Assembly: GCA_021234155.1 (NCBI GenBank)
Contig: JAJEKV010000186.1
Coordinates: 265,359 to 329,358, forward strand
DNA: 64,000 nucleotides
Direction of reading: 5' to 3'
From: Isoetes taiwanensis
Lineage: Eukaryota > Streptophyta > Lycopodiopsida > Isoetales > Isoetaceae
A model generated the notes under the pieces. That model had not been told where the DNA came from, did no database searches, and saw nothing but the letters and a program-made list of their open reading frames with translations. Shown here in pieces: positions 31,305 to 41,815 of this stretch; position 1 is the stretch's first letter; each line of letters opens with the position of its first letter. Position numbers and translations under genes: made by a program.

Positions 31305-31781
31305 GAAAGAAATTGGATGACAGGGGCATATATAGCATATCTTGTAGGATATGATTCAAGCTCAAAAGCATTAGGACTATATGATCCAAAGAAGGAGAAA
31401 AATCATAGTTAGCAGGGATGTTATTTTTAATGAGAATGAGTTTTATAGAAGGATTCCCATGGTAAACTCAGAAACTCCATGTGACAATAAAAGGAAAGAT
31501 GTTATTTCAGAAATACAACAAGAAATAAATAAAGAAGAAGATAAAACGAAAAACTTGAACATGCAGATTTAAGTGATTACGACAATGAGTCGAAATTAAT
31601 TCGAAGGAAGTTGTTGAGTCCGAAATGGAACACGGTATTGAACATCAAGAGTTAGAAGTTGATCATGGTATTAAACCCAAGAGAAAGCCAAGACGAACCC
31701 AAGCTCGATTTTGGCGGAGGAAGCTAAACATGTTTTAGAATCACATGGGAGAAATGAACTGGAAGAAGCAAAAGACTCAGG

Positions 31782-32691
31782 ATGTTGCGGGGAGAAATTA
31801 ATCTGAGATTTGACATTTTGATATTAGAAAATGATAAAATACCTCAAAATTATGATGAAGCAGTGCATGATTCTCATGAAAAAAACTGGTTAAGTGCCAT
31901 GGAAGAAGAAATGAGTGCTTTTAAGAGAACAAACACTTATACCGTAGTAGATATGCCATTGAATAAGAATATAGTTGGAAGTAAGTGGATATATCGAGTG
32001 AAACCGGGTGTTGATAAAAGAACAAAAAAATTCAAAGCCAGACTAGTTGCTCAAGGGTTCACACAGAAAAAAGGGGAAGATTTTGATGAAACATTCTCAC
32101 CACTTGTGAAGATAAACAGCTTAAGAATGCTATTGGCTATTGCAAATGCCTGTGATTATGAAATACATCATATGGATGTAAGTACAAAGCATTTCGAATG
32201 CTAAATTGGAAGAGGAAATATATCCAAACCCCACACCGGATTTGAAGAAGAAAAAGGTAAAGTCTGGAGGTTAAATAGAGCAGTGTATGGCCTTAAGCAA
32301 TCTCCCAGAGAATGGTATAAGTGTATGGATGGATATTTGTTGGAACAAGGTTTTGAAAAGCTCAATTATGATGGGAATATTTACAGATTTAAAATGGGAA
32401 ATGACTGGTGCATTATTGCTCTGTATGTTGATGACAACATTATGGTAGCTAATGGAAGCAGAGTACTAAACCATTGCAAAGATATTTTTGAAAAAGAGAT
32501 TTCAAATGAGTGACCTTGGAGAACTCAAAAGATTTCGGGAATTGATGTATCTGAGGAATAGAAGTCAACGGATACTAGCTTTGAGTCAACAAGGGCATAT
32601 TCAAAACATGTTGAAGAAATTTCATATGGAAGATTGCAATATGGCAAATACTCCTATGGTTCCCGGTCATAGAATTTTCGCAGAGATATGA
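31782..32691 (+). pseudogene. Reverse transcriptase of the nested copia (three frames)
   Basis: Segments 31782-32204 (NWLSAMEEEMSAFKRTNTYT, SKWIYRVKPG, KARLVAQGFTQKKGEDFDET), 32283-32513 (MYGLKQSPREWYKCMDGYLL, ALYVDDNIMV) and 32488-32691 (MSDLGELKRF, QGHIQNMLKKFHMEDCN) form one RVT_2 domain. The YVDD active site is intact. Frameshifts near 32200, 32270 and 32505 separate them. Confidence 0.88.
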
Positions 32692-33422
32692 GTCCAAAGA
32701 CAGAAGAAAGCAAACAAATGGAGAAAATACCTTACAGAAGTTTGATTGGTTGTTTGTCCTATGTAGCCAATTGTACTAGGCCTGACATTGCATTTGCAGT
32801 TAATATTCTCAGTAGGTATAATGACAAGGCTGGTAAAGGACACTGGAATGCAGCAAAAAGGATTCTCAAATACTTGAAAGGTACAATGCATTTTGGTATA
32901 GTATTTAATGAAACCAACTTGCAATTGCAGGCTTATTGTGATGCTGATTGGGGAGGAGATTTAGATAAACGAAAATCAACTTCAGGGTATGTTGTTTTAT
33001 TAGGTGGAGCCCCAGTTGCTTGGAAGTGCAAAAAGCAAAGCAGCATTGCTTTATCTAGTGCTGAAGCTGAGTACAACTCAGCAGCCCTGTTGACTAAGGA
33101 ACTTATTTGGGAAAGAAGGCTTATGGCAGAATTTGGATTTGCTCAAAGAGGACCAACAATCATTTATTGTGATAATACTAGTTGTATTGCCATGACAAAA
33201 AATCCAGTTTTGCACGAAAGGTCAAAACACATTGAAATGGAAGTTCATTTTATCAGAGATATGGTCAAAAGAAATCAAGTGCATTTGACCTATGTTAGTA
33301 CAGCTGATCAAAGAGCAGATATTCTTACAAAGGCTCTACCTTTATCCAGATTCCAGGAAATAAGGAAATTGTTACAATGTGATGACAGGGAATATCACAT
33401 GAAGGGGGAATGTTGGAAATGA
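32688..33422 (+). pseudogene. RNase H of the nested copia
   Basis: A 244-residue frame joining from the RT end: LIGCLSYVANCTRPDIAFAV, YCDADWGGDLDKRKSTSGYV, KKQSSIALSSAEAEYNSAAL, IIYCDNTSCIAMTKNPVLHE and HFIRDMVKR. The catalytic Asp, Glu and Asp lie in DADW, SSAEAEY and CDNTS, so the domain is intact in itself. It ends just before the polypurine tract and runs a few codons into the 3' LTR. The start at 32688 is an internal Met, not a real start. Confidence 0.88.
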
Positions 33423-33922
33423 CAAAATTATGTGTCATGTGATATTCTAATCTATGAGAAGCAGTGGCAGTAGATTAGAGTTGTTAAATGGTGTCATGTT
33501 ATTCAAAGCGATGCAGTTGAATGGGGGAGACCTATGAGAAGCAGTGGCAGTAGGTCAAAGTCAAAGTCAAAGTCAAAGGTGGCGAGCACACCCTACCCGG
33601 GTGTTGCTGGGCTCGCTAGAAACACGTAGACACCCCCTGCCCGCCACTTAGGGTTTTGGGTTGACTGGTCAACGGGTCAAAGTCAACGACAGCTGGAAGA
33701 TAAGGACAGCAGGGCATCCTATTATTTAGGCAAGTTGAAAAACTTTCTATATGAAGGGCATGCACGATTTGACAAGTGGATTTAATAAGAATATAATGGA
33801 TATGGAGATAAATGAGCTGTGTGCAGATACAGGTGTGGGTATGCAGCTTTAGGAGCGGGTGGGTTTGAAGGAGACAGAGTCTTGGCATACTTGGGTTCAA
33901 ACCCCAAGCTCTGATTCTAACA
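33411..33922 (+). repeat. 3' LTR of the nested copia
   Basis: 512 bp. Long blocks are identical to the 5' LTR; differences are few and clustered, mostly at CAG/CTG positions, plus the GTCAAA copy number. It ends TTCTAACA before CCTAG. Confidence 0.95.
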
Positions 33923-33927
33923 CCTAG

Positions 33928-34586
33928 GGTAATGTCAACATTCTGAATTCGTTGGCAAAGTTGATTCACATTTGTTGGAGTGGGGGAACTGCTCTCCATC
34001 ACCACGGCCTTTGGGAGAGGAGTCTTGGGGCAAGCTGCTTCTGGGGAGTTTTTTAAGAGCCTTGGTCAAATCTGACTAGGATATAGCCTATGAAACATGA
34101 ACCTTGTGTTTTGCTAGTTTCTTGAAAGGTTTACGTTTAGAGGTTTTGGCACTTGGGACCAAGGATAGGCTCAAGGTTGCATACGTTAAATACGAACAAA
34201 GCATGAAACATGTGGAACTCTCTTTCATTTATTTTTTGCAAAAATATGCGGATGTAAAAAAAAACCGGTCAGTAGAAAGTCGTAGGAAAGTGACACAGCC
34301 ATGAAAGTTCAGTGACTCGGCCACTAAAGAAATGAAGTTTGAACGTATTGACCATCCCAAATTTTTCCAAACATTATTGCTCTCGCAAAAGCTGCCATTG
34401 AAATAACAAGTCGGAAGGAGGATAAATCCAAAATCGATTCTGTCAGTTCTCATTGCTCCGCATTTCCAATTGCGACTTCTCAACTAGGTCTTCATTTCAT
34501 GCGACAGAAACTCGAGCTTCAAAATATAAACCCTTCAACAACCTAGCAACTGATAAGGTTTACGTTTCAGAGGCCTAGGGTTTTTT
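33928..34586. other. CACTA internal region, no clear gene
   Basis: Continues the sequence interrupted at 28567. Joined across the copia, a short frame from 28441 (MNGLHGNIPQAPPRPIDYKC) would end just after the junction. Nothing is recognised in it. The rest is low in coding signal. Confidence 0.4.
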
Positions 34587-34960
34587 CAAATCAAGTCGAG
34601 CAAGTCTTCTTTTATCCAGATTCTGACAAGAATGATTGGTGGATCATTATGCATTCTCAACCTAGATTCCGTCTTGTGATTGGAATTCTTGCACCTAAAG
34701 ATAACATTGGGCCAATATTTGATGATGAAGATCGACAATTTGATCATATAGCAGAGGACTTTACACCCATAATAGATAGGGAAGTTGATGTATCGCACTT
34801 TTACAATATTGAAGGCAATATTACGTCTACATAACATAACGAAGGAACAAATGACACATAACCTCAAGTAGCAGATGTTGAAGAAGATACTGATTTAATG
34901 ATGATCTCTCCTCCACGAAATGAGGTTTGGAAGTAGTAGGCAACTAACTAAGTGACGATA
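34587..34960 (+). pseudogene. TNP2-type CACTA transposase, C-terminal remnant
   Basis: The frame reads SSFYPDSDKNDWWIIMHSQP then R. It corresponds to the 'QVFYVxDPxxxxWxVVxxxxPR' block near the C-terminus of CACTA TNP2 transposases. It is followed by an acidic tail (DEDRQFDHIAEDFTPIIDRE, then VEEDTDLMMISPPRNEV after a stop). The catalytic domain is absent, so the element could only have moved with help from a complete relative. Orientation is plus, opposite to the captured exons. Confidence 0.55.
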
Positions 34961-34999
34961 GCATTAATGAAGATGAAGAAGCTCTAAGCATTGGTTCAC

Positions 35000-35840
35000 A
35001 TTTTAATTTGCATACAAATTTGCACTTATATTTGGATGATGATGAGTTGGACGACATTGAGCATGATATCGAAGATCAATTCAATGCTTTGTGACAATTT
35101 AAGTTGAATTTCTTACAAAAGTTTGCTCTAAATCAATTTGATTAGATATTTAAGATCTAAGGATATACATGCATACACAATAAATATTGGATATGATGTT
35201 TATGCAATATTTCTAATGTTATTTATACGTTTAGCATATTATCATTAAAACCATGCTAATCTAATTGATGACTATAAATTGCTATTTGCAAGGTTATTTT
35301 CCCATAATAGCTAGTGGCACTTTTGTGTCAAATTTAGCCCTTTTTGTGTCAAGATATTTATGTATTTCTACTTCACAGTGTCACTACATTGATACTTTTT
35401 TCATGCAATCATGAGACATAAATGCTACAATCTATAACAGAGAATTGATGTAAAATTGCCGATATGTTTGACACTATAAAATGACACACACGTTTTACAA
35501 ACGGTGACAAGAACCTATTACAAAATTTGACACAAATGTGTAACAATATTGACTAAAACTTCAGAACTAGTGATGTTATAGTGGACACATACCTATTGCT
35601 ATACTTGACTTAAATTATGTCACAATCTTTTCGCAATACATGATGTAACCATCGTTAGAAAGCTAGTGAAAAAGTACCAAAATTTTGACACACATATGTC
35701 AAAAAAATGACGACGTTGTTGACACAAGTTCTGACACAATCAAATTAATTTGCATCACTTTTAACCTTCTGACACAAATCTAACAAACCTTAAATGTAGT
35801 GACACAGGGGTTGACGCAAAAACCCTATCCCCTTGTAGTG
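35000..35840 (-). repeat. CACTA right subterminal region and terminal repeat
   Basis: From about 35280 there are many TGTGTCA, TTGACACA, GACACAAAT and TGTCACTAC motifs, ending with TTGACGCAAAAACCC and TATCCCCTTGTAGTG at 35840. It mirrors the left end in inverted orientation. Confidence 0.8.
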
Positions 35841-35841
35841 A

Positions 35842-38013
35842 GATGCTGGCAGGATAAACCAGAAAGCTTGTGCTCTTGTCAAAATGTTGGCTGAAGAGAC
35901 AATTGGTCATGAAATCAACCATGTTACTGAGTTTAAGGAGATGTGGTTTTATTTGGAGAAGTCTCTTGATAGCAAGGGTATGGCTACCCAAATGCTGATC
36001 CAGAACAAAATGAGACATGCCCAACTAGGTGACTTCAAATCTGTCACAGCATACCTTACTCAGATGAAGCAATGGCGCTTGGATTACATGGCTGCTGGTG
36101 GAGTGTTGTCTGAAAAACAGCTGATTCAAAATACCTTGGTTGGTCTTCCTCCTTCGTATGATATTATCTCTTCGAAGATTAGGTACAAGGAGAAGATTGA
36201 TATAGCCAAAGTAACCATTCTACTGCAACAAGAGGAGTTGGTGCAGAAGCAAAGGGATGGGAGAGTAGACCATGCTAATTTTGTGTCTACTTCTCGGGCT
36301 GACACCAAGAAGAAGTTTGCTGATAGCAAAGACTCTAGGAAGTCAGAAAATTTGAAGTCTGAAGGTAAGAAATCCAAGGAGTTCAAGTGCTGGAATTGTG
36401 GTGAAAAGGGTCATTACAGTTTGAATTGTAAGAAGGAGAAGAAAATCTCAAAGGATAGTGATACGAGAAGCACAACAGTCAACTCTAAGCGAGAGACAAG
36501 TGCTGTTGTGTGTGCCACTTTTGATGTTGAATATCTGAATCTTGCAGCATCAGCCAGCACCTTACAGAAGGACTGGATTTTGGACTCAGGGGCCACGATT
36601 CATCTTACTGGAGATTCAGATGTGTTTTCTGAACTTGAACCTCGATCTGGAGGTGATGTGAAGATGGGTGATGGATATTCTCTTCCTATCACAGGAAAGG
36701 GGATTGTAGCTTTTCAATTGCATGGACGTGATGTAGTTAGTAAGGTGAGGAATGTCATGTTTGCTCCCGGATTACAGTCTAATATCATGTCTGCTGCTGA
36801 ATTTGGTAAAGCAGACCATTACATTATTCTCGGAAATGGAAAAGCCTATCTGCTAGGCAGAAATCCACTTGAAGGAATTGACTTGAAAAGTCTGCAGTTC
36901 ATGGCACAGTGGACGCTGCAGAATGGCTTGTATGTCTTTGATGGTTCAGTTCATAAGACTGAACATGGTCTTGTATGTGCTGACTTGACTGCTGAGCATC
37001 TGTGGCATGCTTGTTTTGGTCATGTTGGAGGCACTGCAGTACATGTTTTGGACAAGAACAAGATGGTTACAGGTATTCCCTCTCTGAAATGTGTCAAGCT
37101 TGAGTGTGCTGCATGCCATCTCGAAAAGCAACCTCAACAGCCTTTTCCACAGCAGGCTATTCATCGAGCAACTCAACCTCTTGAGCTGCTGCATTCTGAT
37201 TTGTGCTATATGCCTGATGTTTCGCTAGGTGGAAAGAGGTATTTCTTGACCCTGATTGATGATTTCAGTAGGTACACTTGGGTGTATACTTTGCACTGCA
37301 AATCTAAGGTGCTTGGCAAGTTCAAGACCTTCAAAGCAGCAGTCGAAAAGCAAACAGGGTTAGTAATCAAAAAGTTGAGAAGTGACAATGGAGGTGAATA
37401 TGTTTCTAATGCCTTTGATGAGTTTCTCATGGAAGAAGGTATTGAAAGACAGTTAATCATTCCTTATGCTCATCCACAAAATGGTGTAGCTGAAAGGAGG
37501 AATAGATCTTTGCTTGATTTGACAAGATCTATGATGAGTCACAAGCAACTGCCTGAATCTTTTTGGGGAGAGGTAGTAGTGACAGCAGCATATTTGGCAA
37601 ATAGGTCGCCTACTAAGGCAGTCCAGGATGTGACTCCTTATGAAGCATTTTGGAGAATGAAACCAGATGTGTCTCATTTGAGGGTGTTTGGATGCTTGGC
37701 TTATGCTTCCATACCTGCTGAGAAGCTGAAAAAGTATGGGAAGTTGCATGACAGGGCTGTCAAAGCCATCTTCATTGGGTATCCAGAAAATCAGAAAGGT
37801 TACAAGTTGTATGATCCTTCCAACAAGCAGGTTATTGTAAGCAGGTCAGTTCAGTTCGTTGAAGATGCTGTGTATGATGGCATATCTTCCAGTGATACTC
37901 CTGCAGTTCACAATGACAGCAGCTTGGATGTTGGAGATCTGATAGCAGCTGCTGGTAAACCTTTCTCTCCCTCTCTAGTGGTTTCTCCAATGAACTCACA
38001 TTTGCGGAAGTAG
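35842..38013 (+). CDS. copia gag-protease-integrase polyprotein, partial
   Basis: The longest uninterrupted frame in the window. The frame is already open at 35842 (DAGRINQKACALVK) before the first Met at 35884, so the N-terminus was cut off. Domains: UBN2 gag (HVTEFKEMWFYLEKSLDSKG...), CCHC knuckle CWNCGEKGHYSLNC (about residue 172), protease WILDSGATIHLTGD (about 237), GAG-pre-integrase (LWHACFGHVGG, CAACHLEKQPQQPF), integrase LLHSDLCYMPD, LIDDFSRYTWVY, KLRSDNGGEYVSN and NGVAERRNRSLLDLTRS (all three catalytic residues present), then the VFGCLAYASIP / FIGYPENQKGYKLY tail. It ends in a frameshift at 38013, before RT. Confidence 0.92.
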   Translation, partial: DAGRINQKACALVKMLAEETIGHEINHVTEFKEMWFYLEKSLDSKGMATQMLIQNKMRHAQLGDFKSVTAYLTQMKQWRLDYMAAGGVLSEKQLIQNTLVGLPPSYDIISSKIRYKEKIDIAKVTILLQQEELVQKQRDGRVDHANFVSTSRADTKKKFADSKDSRKSENLKSEGKKSKEFKCWNCGEKGHYSLNCKKEKKISKDSDTRSTTVNSKRETSAVVCATFDVEYLNLAASASTLQKDWILDSGATIHLTGDSDVFSELEPRSGGDVKMGDGYSLPITGKGIVAFQLHGRDVVSKVRNVMFAPGLQSNIMSAAEFGKADHYIILGNGKAYLLGRNPLEGIDLKSLQFMAQWTLQNGLYVFDGSVHKTEHGLVCADLTAEHLWHACFGHVGGTAVHVLDKNKMVTGIPSLKCVKLECAACHLEKQPQQPFPQQAIHRATQPLELLHSDLCYMPDVSLGGKRYFLTLIDDFSRYTWVYTLHCKSKVLGKFKTFKAAVEKQTGLVIKKLRSDNGGEYVSNAFDEFLMEEGIERQLIIPYAHPQNGVAERRNRSLLDLTRSMMSHKQLPESFWGEVVVTAAYLANRSPTKAVQDVTPYEAFWRMKPDVSHLRVFGCLAYASIPAEKLKKYGKLHDRAVKAIFIGYPENQKGYKLYDPSNKQVIVSRSVQFVEDAVYDGISSSDTPAVHNDSSLDVGDLIAAAGKPFSPSLVVSPMNSHLRK

Positions 38014-38960
38014 TGGGCGGGATGATCCCAATCCCGCTCGCCCTATGGTCCATGAGCAGGTTGGTTCCTTTCACGGGGAGTCCAGCACACGTGAAGGTAC
38101 TGTAGCACCTGATCCAGCACCTGTTACAGCACCTATTGTAGCACCTGCTATACCTCCTGTTGTTGAACCTAGGAGATCAACACGTCTCAAGGAGAAACAA
38201 ATTGTTGCGTAGAACCCGGTTCGCGGCACACATTTGTACTGTTGTTGAACCTAGGAGATCAGCACGTCTGATGGAGAAACAGGAGAAGTCTAATGGATCA
38301 TGTAACCTTGCCTTAATGGCAAAGGTCTAGGATCATGTTGATCCACAAACCTTTCATGAAGCAGCTAGTGATCCGCAGTGGCAGCATGCAATGGAAGAAG
38401 AATACTCTCAATTGCTGAAGCAAGGCACATGGGAATTGGTTGAACTCGGTGATAAGCACGTTATTGGTCGTAAGTGGGTGTTTAGAACCAAATTTCATCT
38501 TTGATGGGGACGATGTCAAAGCATAAAGCTAGACTTGTAGCTAAGGGTTTTGCACAGAAAAAAGGCTTAGATTATGATGAAGTCTTTGCTCCTGTAGCCA
38601 GAATGTCCACTATCAAATCAGTTATAGCTCTTGCTGCAATGAAAGGTTGGCCAATGTTTCAAATGGACATTAAGTCTGCTTTTTTGAATGGTGATTTGGA
38701 GGAAGAGGTCTATATGACTCAACCTCCAGGATTTGTTGTTCAAGGGAAGGAGTAGCTGGTTTGTCATTTGAAGAAAAGCATTTATGGCTTGAAGCAGGCT
38801 CCAAGATGTTGGCATACGAAAATTAATGCTTTCTTTCTTGAGCGGGGGTTGAGCAGGTCGCGGCAAACCCCAATCTTTATTACAAATCACATGAAGGCCG
38901 AATGTGCATTGTGGTTTTGTATGTTGATGATTTGATCATCACAAGAGATGATCTTGATGT
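38014..38960 (+). pseudogene. copia linker and reverse transcriptase relic
   Basis: A linker with repeated PAP motifs (APDPAPVTAPIVAPAIPP) and a VVEPRRSTRLKEKQ motif that is duplicated about 80 bp apart (38163 and 38243). RT follows: WQHAMEEEYSQLLKQGTWEL, RKWVFRTKFHL then a frame break, HKARLVAKGFAQKKGLDYDE, FQMDIKSAFLNGDLEEEVYM, a stop, then KSIYGLKQAPRCW, and VVLYVDDLIIT in another frame. The YVDD box survives. At least four disruptions are present. Confidence 0.82.
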
Positions 38961-38999
38961 GTTGATTTCTATTAATCGAAGTTGAAGTTATCTTAGATC

Positions 39000-39938
39000 C
39001 TTCGAGATGGTGACCTTGGCCTTATGCATTCTTGTTTAGGTGTAGAAGTGTGGCAGCACTTTCGGATGGCATCTATCTTTTTCAGAGAAATATATCAAAG
39101 AAATGTTCTGGTGAGTATCGTATGCAAGATTGCAAGGTCGCGGGTGGCAAGTTCTTTTGATCCAGCACAAGTCTTGAGCTTGATTTCGATGGTGAGGAGT
39201 GTGATCCCACACTCTATCGAAGCTTGGTAGGGGCGTTGATATATCTCACGGTCACTAGACACGATATCTCTTTTTTTGTGGGAGTCTTTGGCGATTCATG
39301 AGCAATCGAGGCGTCGCCTTTGGAAAGGTTGTTAAAAGCTGGCGGCATATCGAAGGGGACTTCACGGGAAGGTCTCTTTTATCGAGATCCTCGATTTCCG
39401 GTGAAAGTCTTTGTTGATCTGAGATCATGCTAATTGTCATGATAGCGGGGAGGTCCACAACGGGGATGGTCCGTCCATAGGGCCTAACGTGCGACTTGGT
39501 TGTCCAAAAAGGCGGTCTGGTGTCAATCGGCACCACGGAGGCAGAATTCAAAGCACTTCGGTGTTGGGATGCGAGGAATTGTTGTGGCTTAAGCATTTGT
39601 GGACAGAGTCTGCGGGTACCTCCATCCTCGGGTTATGTTATATTGTGTGACAACACAAGTACCATCCATCTTGCCAAGGATGCTAAGTACCACCCAAAGA
39701 CAAAACACCTTGACACCCACTTGTGTTTTGTCCGGTGAGCGATCCAAATGGGATCTTCTCAACTTGTTCATTGCTCCTCACGGGATCGGTTCTTGATGGC
39801 TTTACCAAACCATTAGTTGGATCTAAGTTCGTCAATGTGAAGGAGAGCTTGGGCATGAAGAAATTGCAGTGAAGGGAGAGAAGGATTGCCTTAGTTTGCT
39901 GATTTTCTTACGCTTAGTCAACAACATTTAAGGGAGAG
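39000..39938 (+). pseudogene. copia RNase H relic
   Basis: Only scraps remain: SIGTTEAEFKALRCWD (39530, the SSAEAEY equivalent), VILCDNTSTIHLAKDAKYHP then KTKHLDTHLCFVR (39640-39738), and a LDGFTKPL..FVNVKESLGM end near 39790-39860. Frame changes occur every 50-150 bp, many at GC-rich spots. The terminal AAGGGAGAG is the polypurine tract. Confidence 0.75.
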
Positions 39939-40279
39939 TGTTGGAATATAAATATCTTTGACTAAGCATAATGTCTTTTGAAAGCAATGATGGTTCAAGA
40001 CTTAGCACACAGTCTTTGAGAAGGTCTTTGAAATGTATGAGAAGCTGACACTTTGTCGACGCGAGCACCAACCCTAAAATCGCGCCGTAATTAGTGGGCG
40101 GTGGTTAAACGGTAGACTACTATTCTTAGTCTCATCGGTTATATATATTGATTGTACGTTATATACTATGCAATGCTCAGAAGCAGAGATTGTATTTCCT
40201 ATTGCTTTTCTCAATAGATTTGTTCTTGTCTTCTATTCTATCTCTTGAGTCGATCTTGCGGGTTTGTGCTGGTTTTGCA
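39939..40279 (+). repeat. 3' LTR of the second copia (solo at this end)
   Basis: Starts TGTTGGAATATAAATATCTT and ends GGTTTTGCA. A TATATATATTGATTGTAC stretch near 40140 may be the TATA region. The end is inferred from the point where the recombinase frame resumes, so it could be off by a few bases. Confidence 0.7.
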
Positions 40280-40774
40280 CTAGTTCTATACCTTATGTTT
40301 TGTTGGATTTCTCCGTATTTCCGAGGCCCTTCATTTGAATTGGCAAGACCTGACCTTTTTTCCGGATCATGTCTGCGTGGCAATCCGGAAGTCTAAATGT
40401 GACCAGATTGCGGCCGGCCAGGAAGTCTTGATTGCACGTACGGGTTCAGTTTCTTGACCTGTCCATCTCTTGCAGCGCTTGTTTTTCGCTTGCTCGTTCC
40501 ATGTGATTGATTCTCCTGAGGGTGGACCCTTGTTTCAATCATCTTTGTCCTCTTGTCGCGCTTTGTCTTATTCCACCGCGCGTGCATGGTTGTTTGAGTG
40601 CTTGCGTTGCATTGGTTTAGTTCCCCATCTTTTTGGTACTCATGAGGGGTGTCGTGGGGGGGCCACGGCGGCCTCTGTGGCTGCAGTTTCTGCTGAGGTG
40701 ATGCGCTCTCATGGCCGTTGGCATTCTGCTTCATCTCATGCTCGCTACATTCTACCCAGTGTTGAAGAGTGACT
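40280..40774 (+). pseudogene. Tyrosine recombinase, catalytic C-terminal part
   Basis: Continues the gene cut at 23089. FVGFLRISEALHLNWQDLTF carries the box I Arg, then VCVAIRKSKCDQIAAGQEVL and IARTGS, a TGA at 40455, HLLQRLFFAC, and box II HEGCRGGATAA. In relatives box II is H-x-x-R-x-GGA; here the Arg position is Cys (TGT, 40650-40652), a CGT-to-TGT change. HGRWHSASSHARYI holds the second His/Trp and the Tyr nucleophile. The frame ends LPSVEE at 40772. A stop, a lost Arg and the interruption make it non-functional, but the family is clear. Confidence 0.85.
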
Positions 40775-40828
40775 CACTGTCTCTCGCAGTCTCGGCCTGT
40801 GATAGTTGGAGGTAGGTTCCTCTTTATG

Positions 40829-40869
40829 TCGGTTATTGTTGTTTTACAAAGGACCTTTCCCTAGAATGC
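40829..40869. repeat. 41-bp direct repeat, copy 1 (copy 2 at 41778-41818)
   Basis: TCGGTTATTGTTGTTTTACA then AAGGACCTTTCCCTAGAATGC. The second copy differs at about one base. The pair brackets the 3' non-coding part of the DIRS-like element, in the position where split direct repeats (B1 and B2) of PAT/Ngaro-type elements lie. Confidence 0.8.
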
Positions 40870-40870
40870 T

Positions 40871-40901
40871 ATGGTTCTCTTCTTATATAGAAGAGAACCA
40901 T
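40871..40901. other. Perfect 13-bp-stem hairpin downstream of the recombinase
   Basis: ATGGTTCTCTTCT (40871-40883), loop TATAT, AGAAGAGAACCAT (40889-40901). It immediately follows the 41-bp repeat and could mark an element end or RNA 3' structure. Confidence 0.7.

Positions 40902-41815
<914 letters not shown>

Larger units (their letters stand above)
28568..33922 (+). mobile_element. Ty1/copia retrotransposon, complete with both LTRs
   Basis: LTRs at 28568-29101 and 33411-33922 begin TGTTGGAAATGACAAAATTA and end TTCTAACA. A 5-bp target-site duplication, CCTAG, sits at 28563-28567 and 33923-33927. A primer-binding site TGGTATCGAGC (29104, initiator-Met type) and a polypurine tract GAAGGGGGAA (33401-33410) are present. 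Domain order is Gag, protease, integrase, RT, RNase H, which is the copia order. The coding region is in at least six frames, so the element cannot move alone. It lies inside the CACTA element and is therefore younger than that insertion. Confidence 0.95.
23090..35840. mobile_element. CACTA (En/Spm) transposon carrying host exons and a nested copia
   Basis: The left end CACTACAACATAATAGGGTG (then TTTTTCGTCA) is matched by the inverted right end CACTACAAGGGGATAGGGTT (then TTTGCGTCA). Both are followed inward by several hundred bases of GTGACGC / TTGTGTCA subterminal motifs. A TNP2-like remnant (34587-34950) confirms the superfamily. The length is 12.75 kb, about 7.4 kb without the nested copia. 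Flanking triplets differ (TTA left, AGA right), so no target-site duplication is seen. The left end abuts the DIRS recombinase and the right end abuts a copia gag, which implies a later deletion or recombination. Confidence 0.85.
35841..40279 (+). mobile_element. Second Ty1/copia element, 5' end missing
   Basis: Begins inside gag directly against the CACTA right end, with no 5' LTR or primer-binding site. Gag to integrase is one open frame; RT and RNase H are shattered. A polypurine stretch AAGGGAGAG precedes a 3' LTR at 39939. The DIRS recombinase resumes right after its last CA, so this copia originally inserted into that gene. Confidence 0.88.

Noticed and set aside
39939-40279. TATA-rich LTR as an independent host promoter
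   Set aside because: Position, TG..CA ends and polypurine tract show it is a copia LTR.
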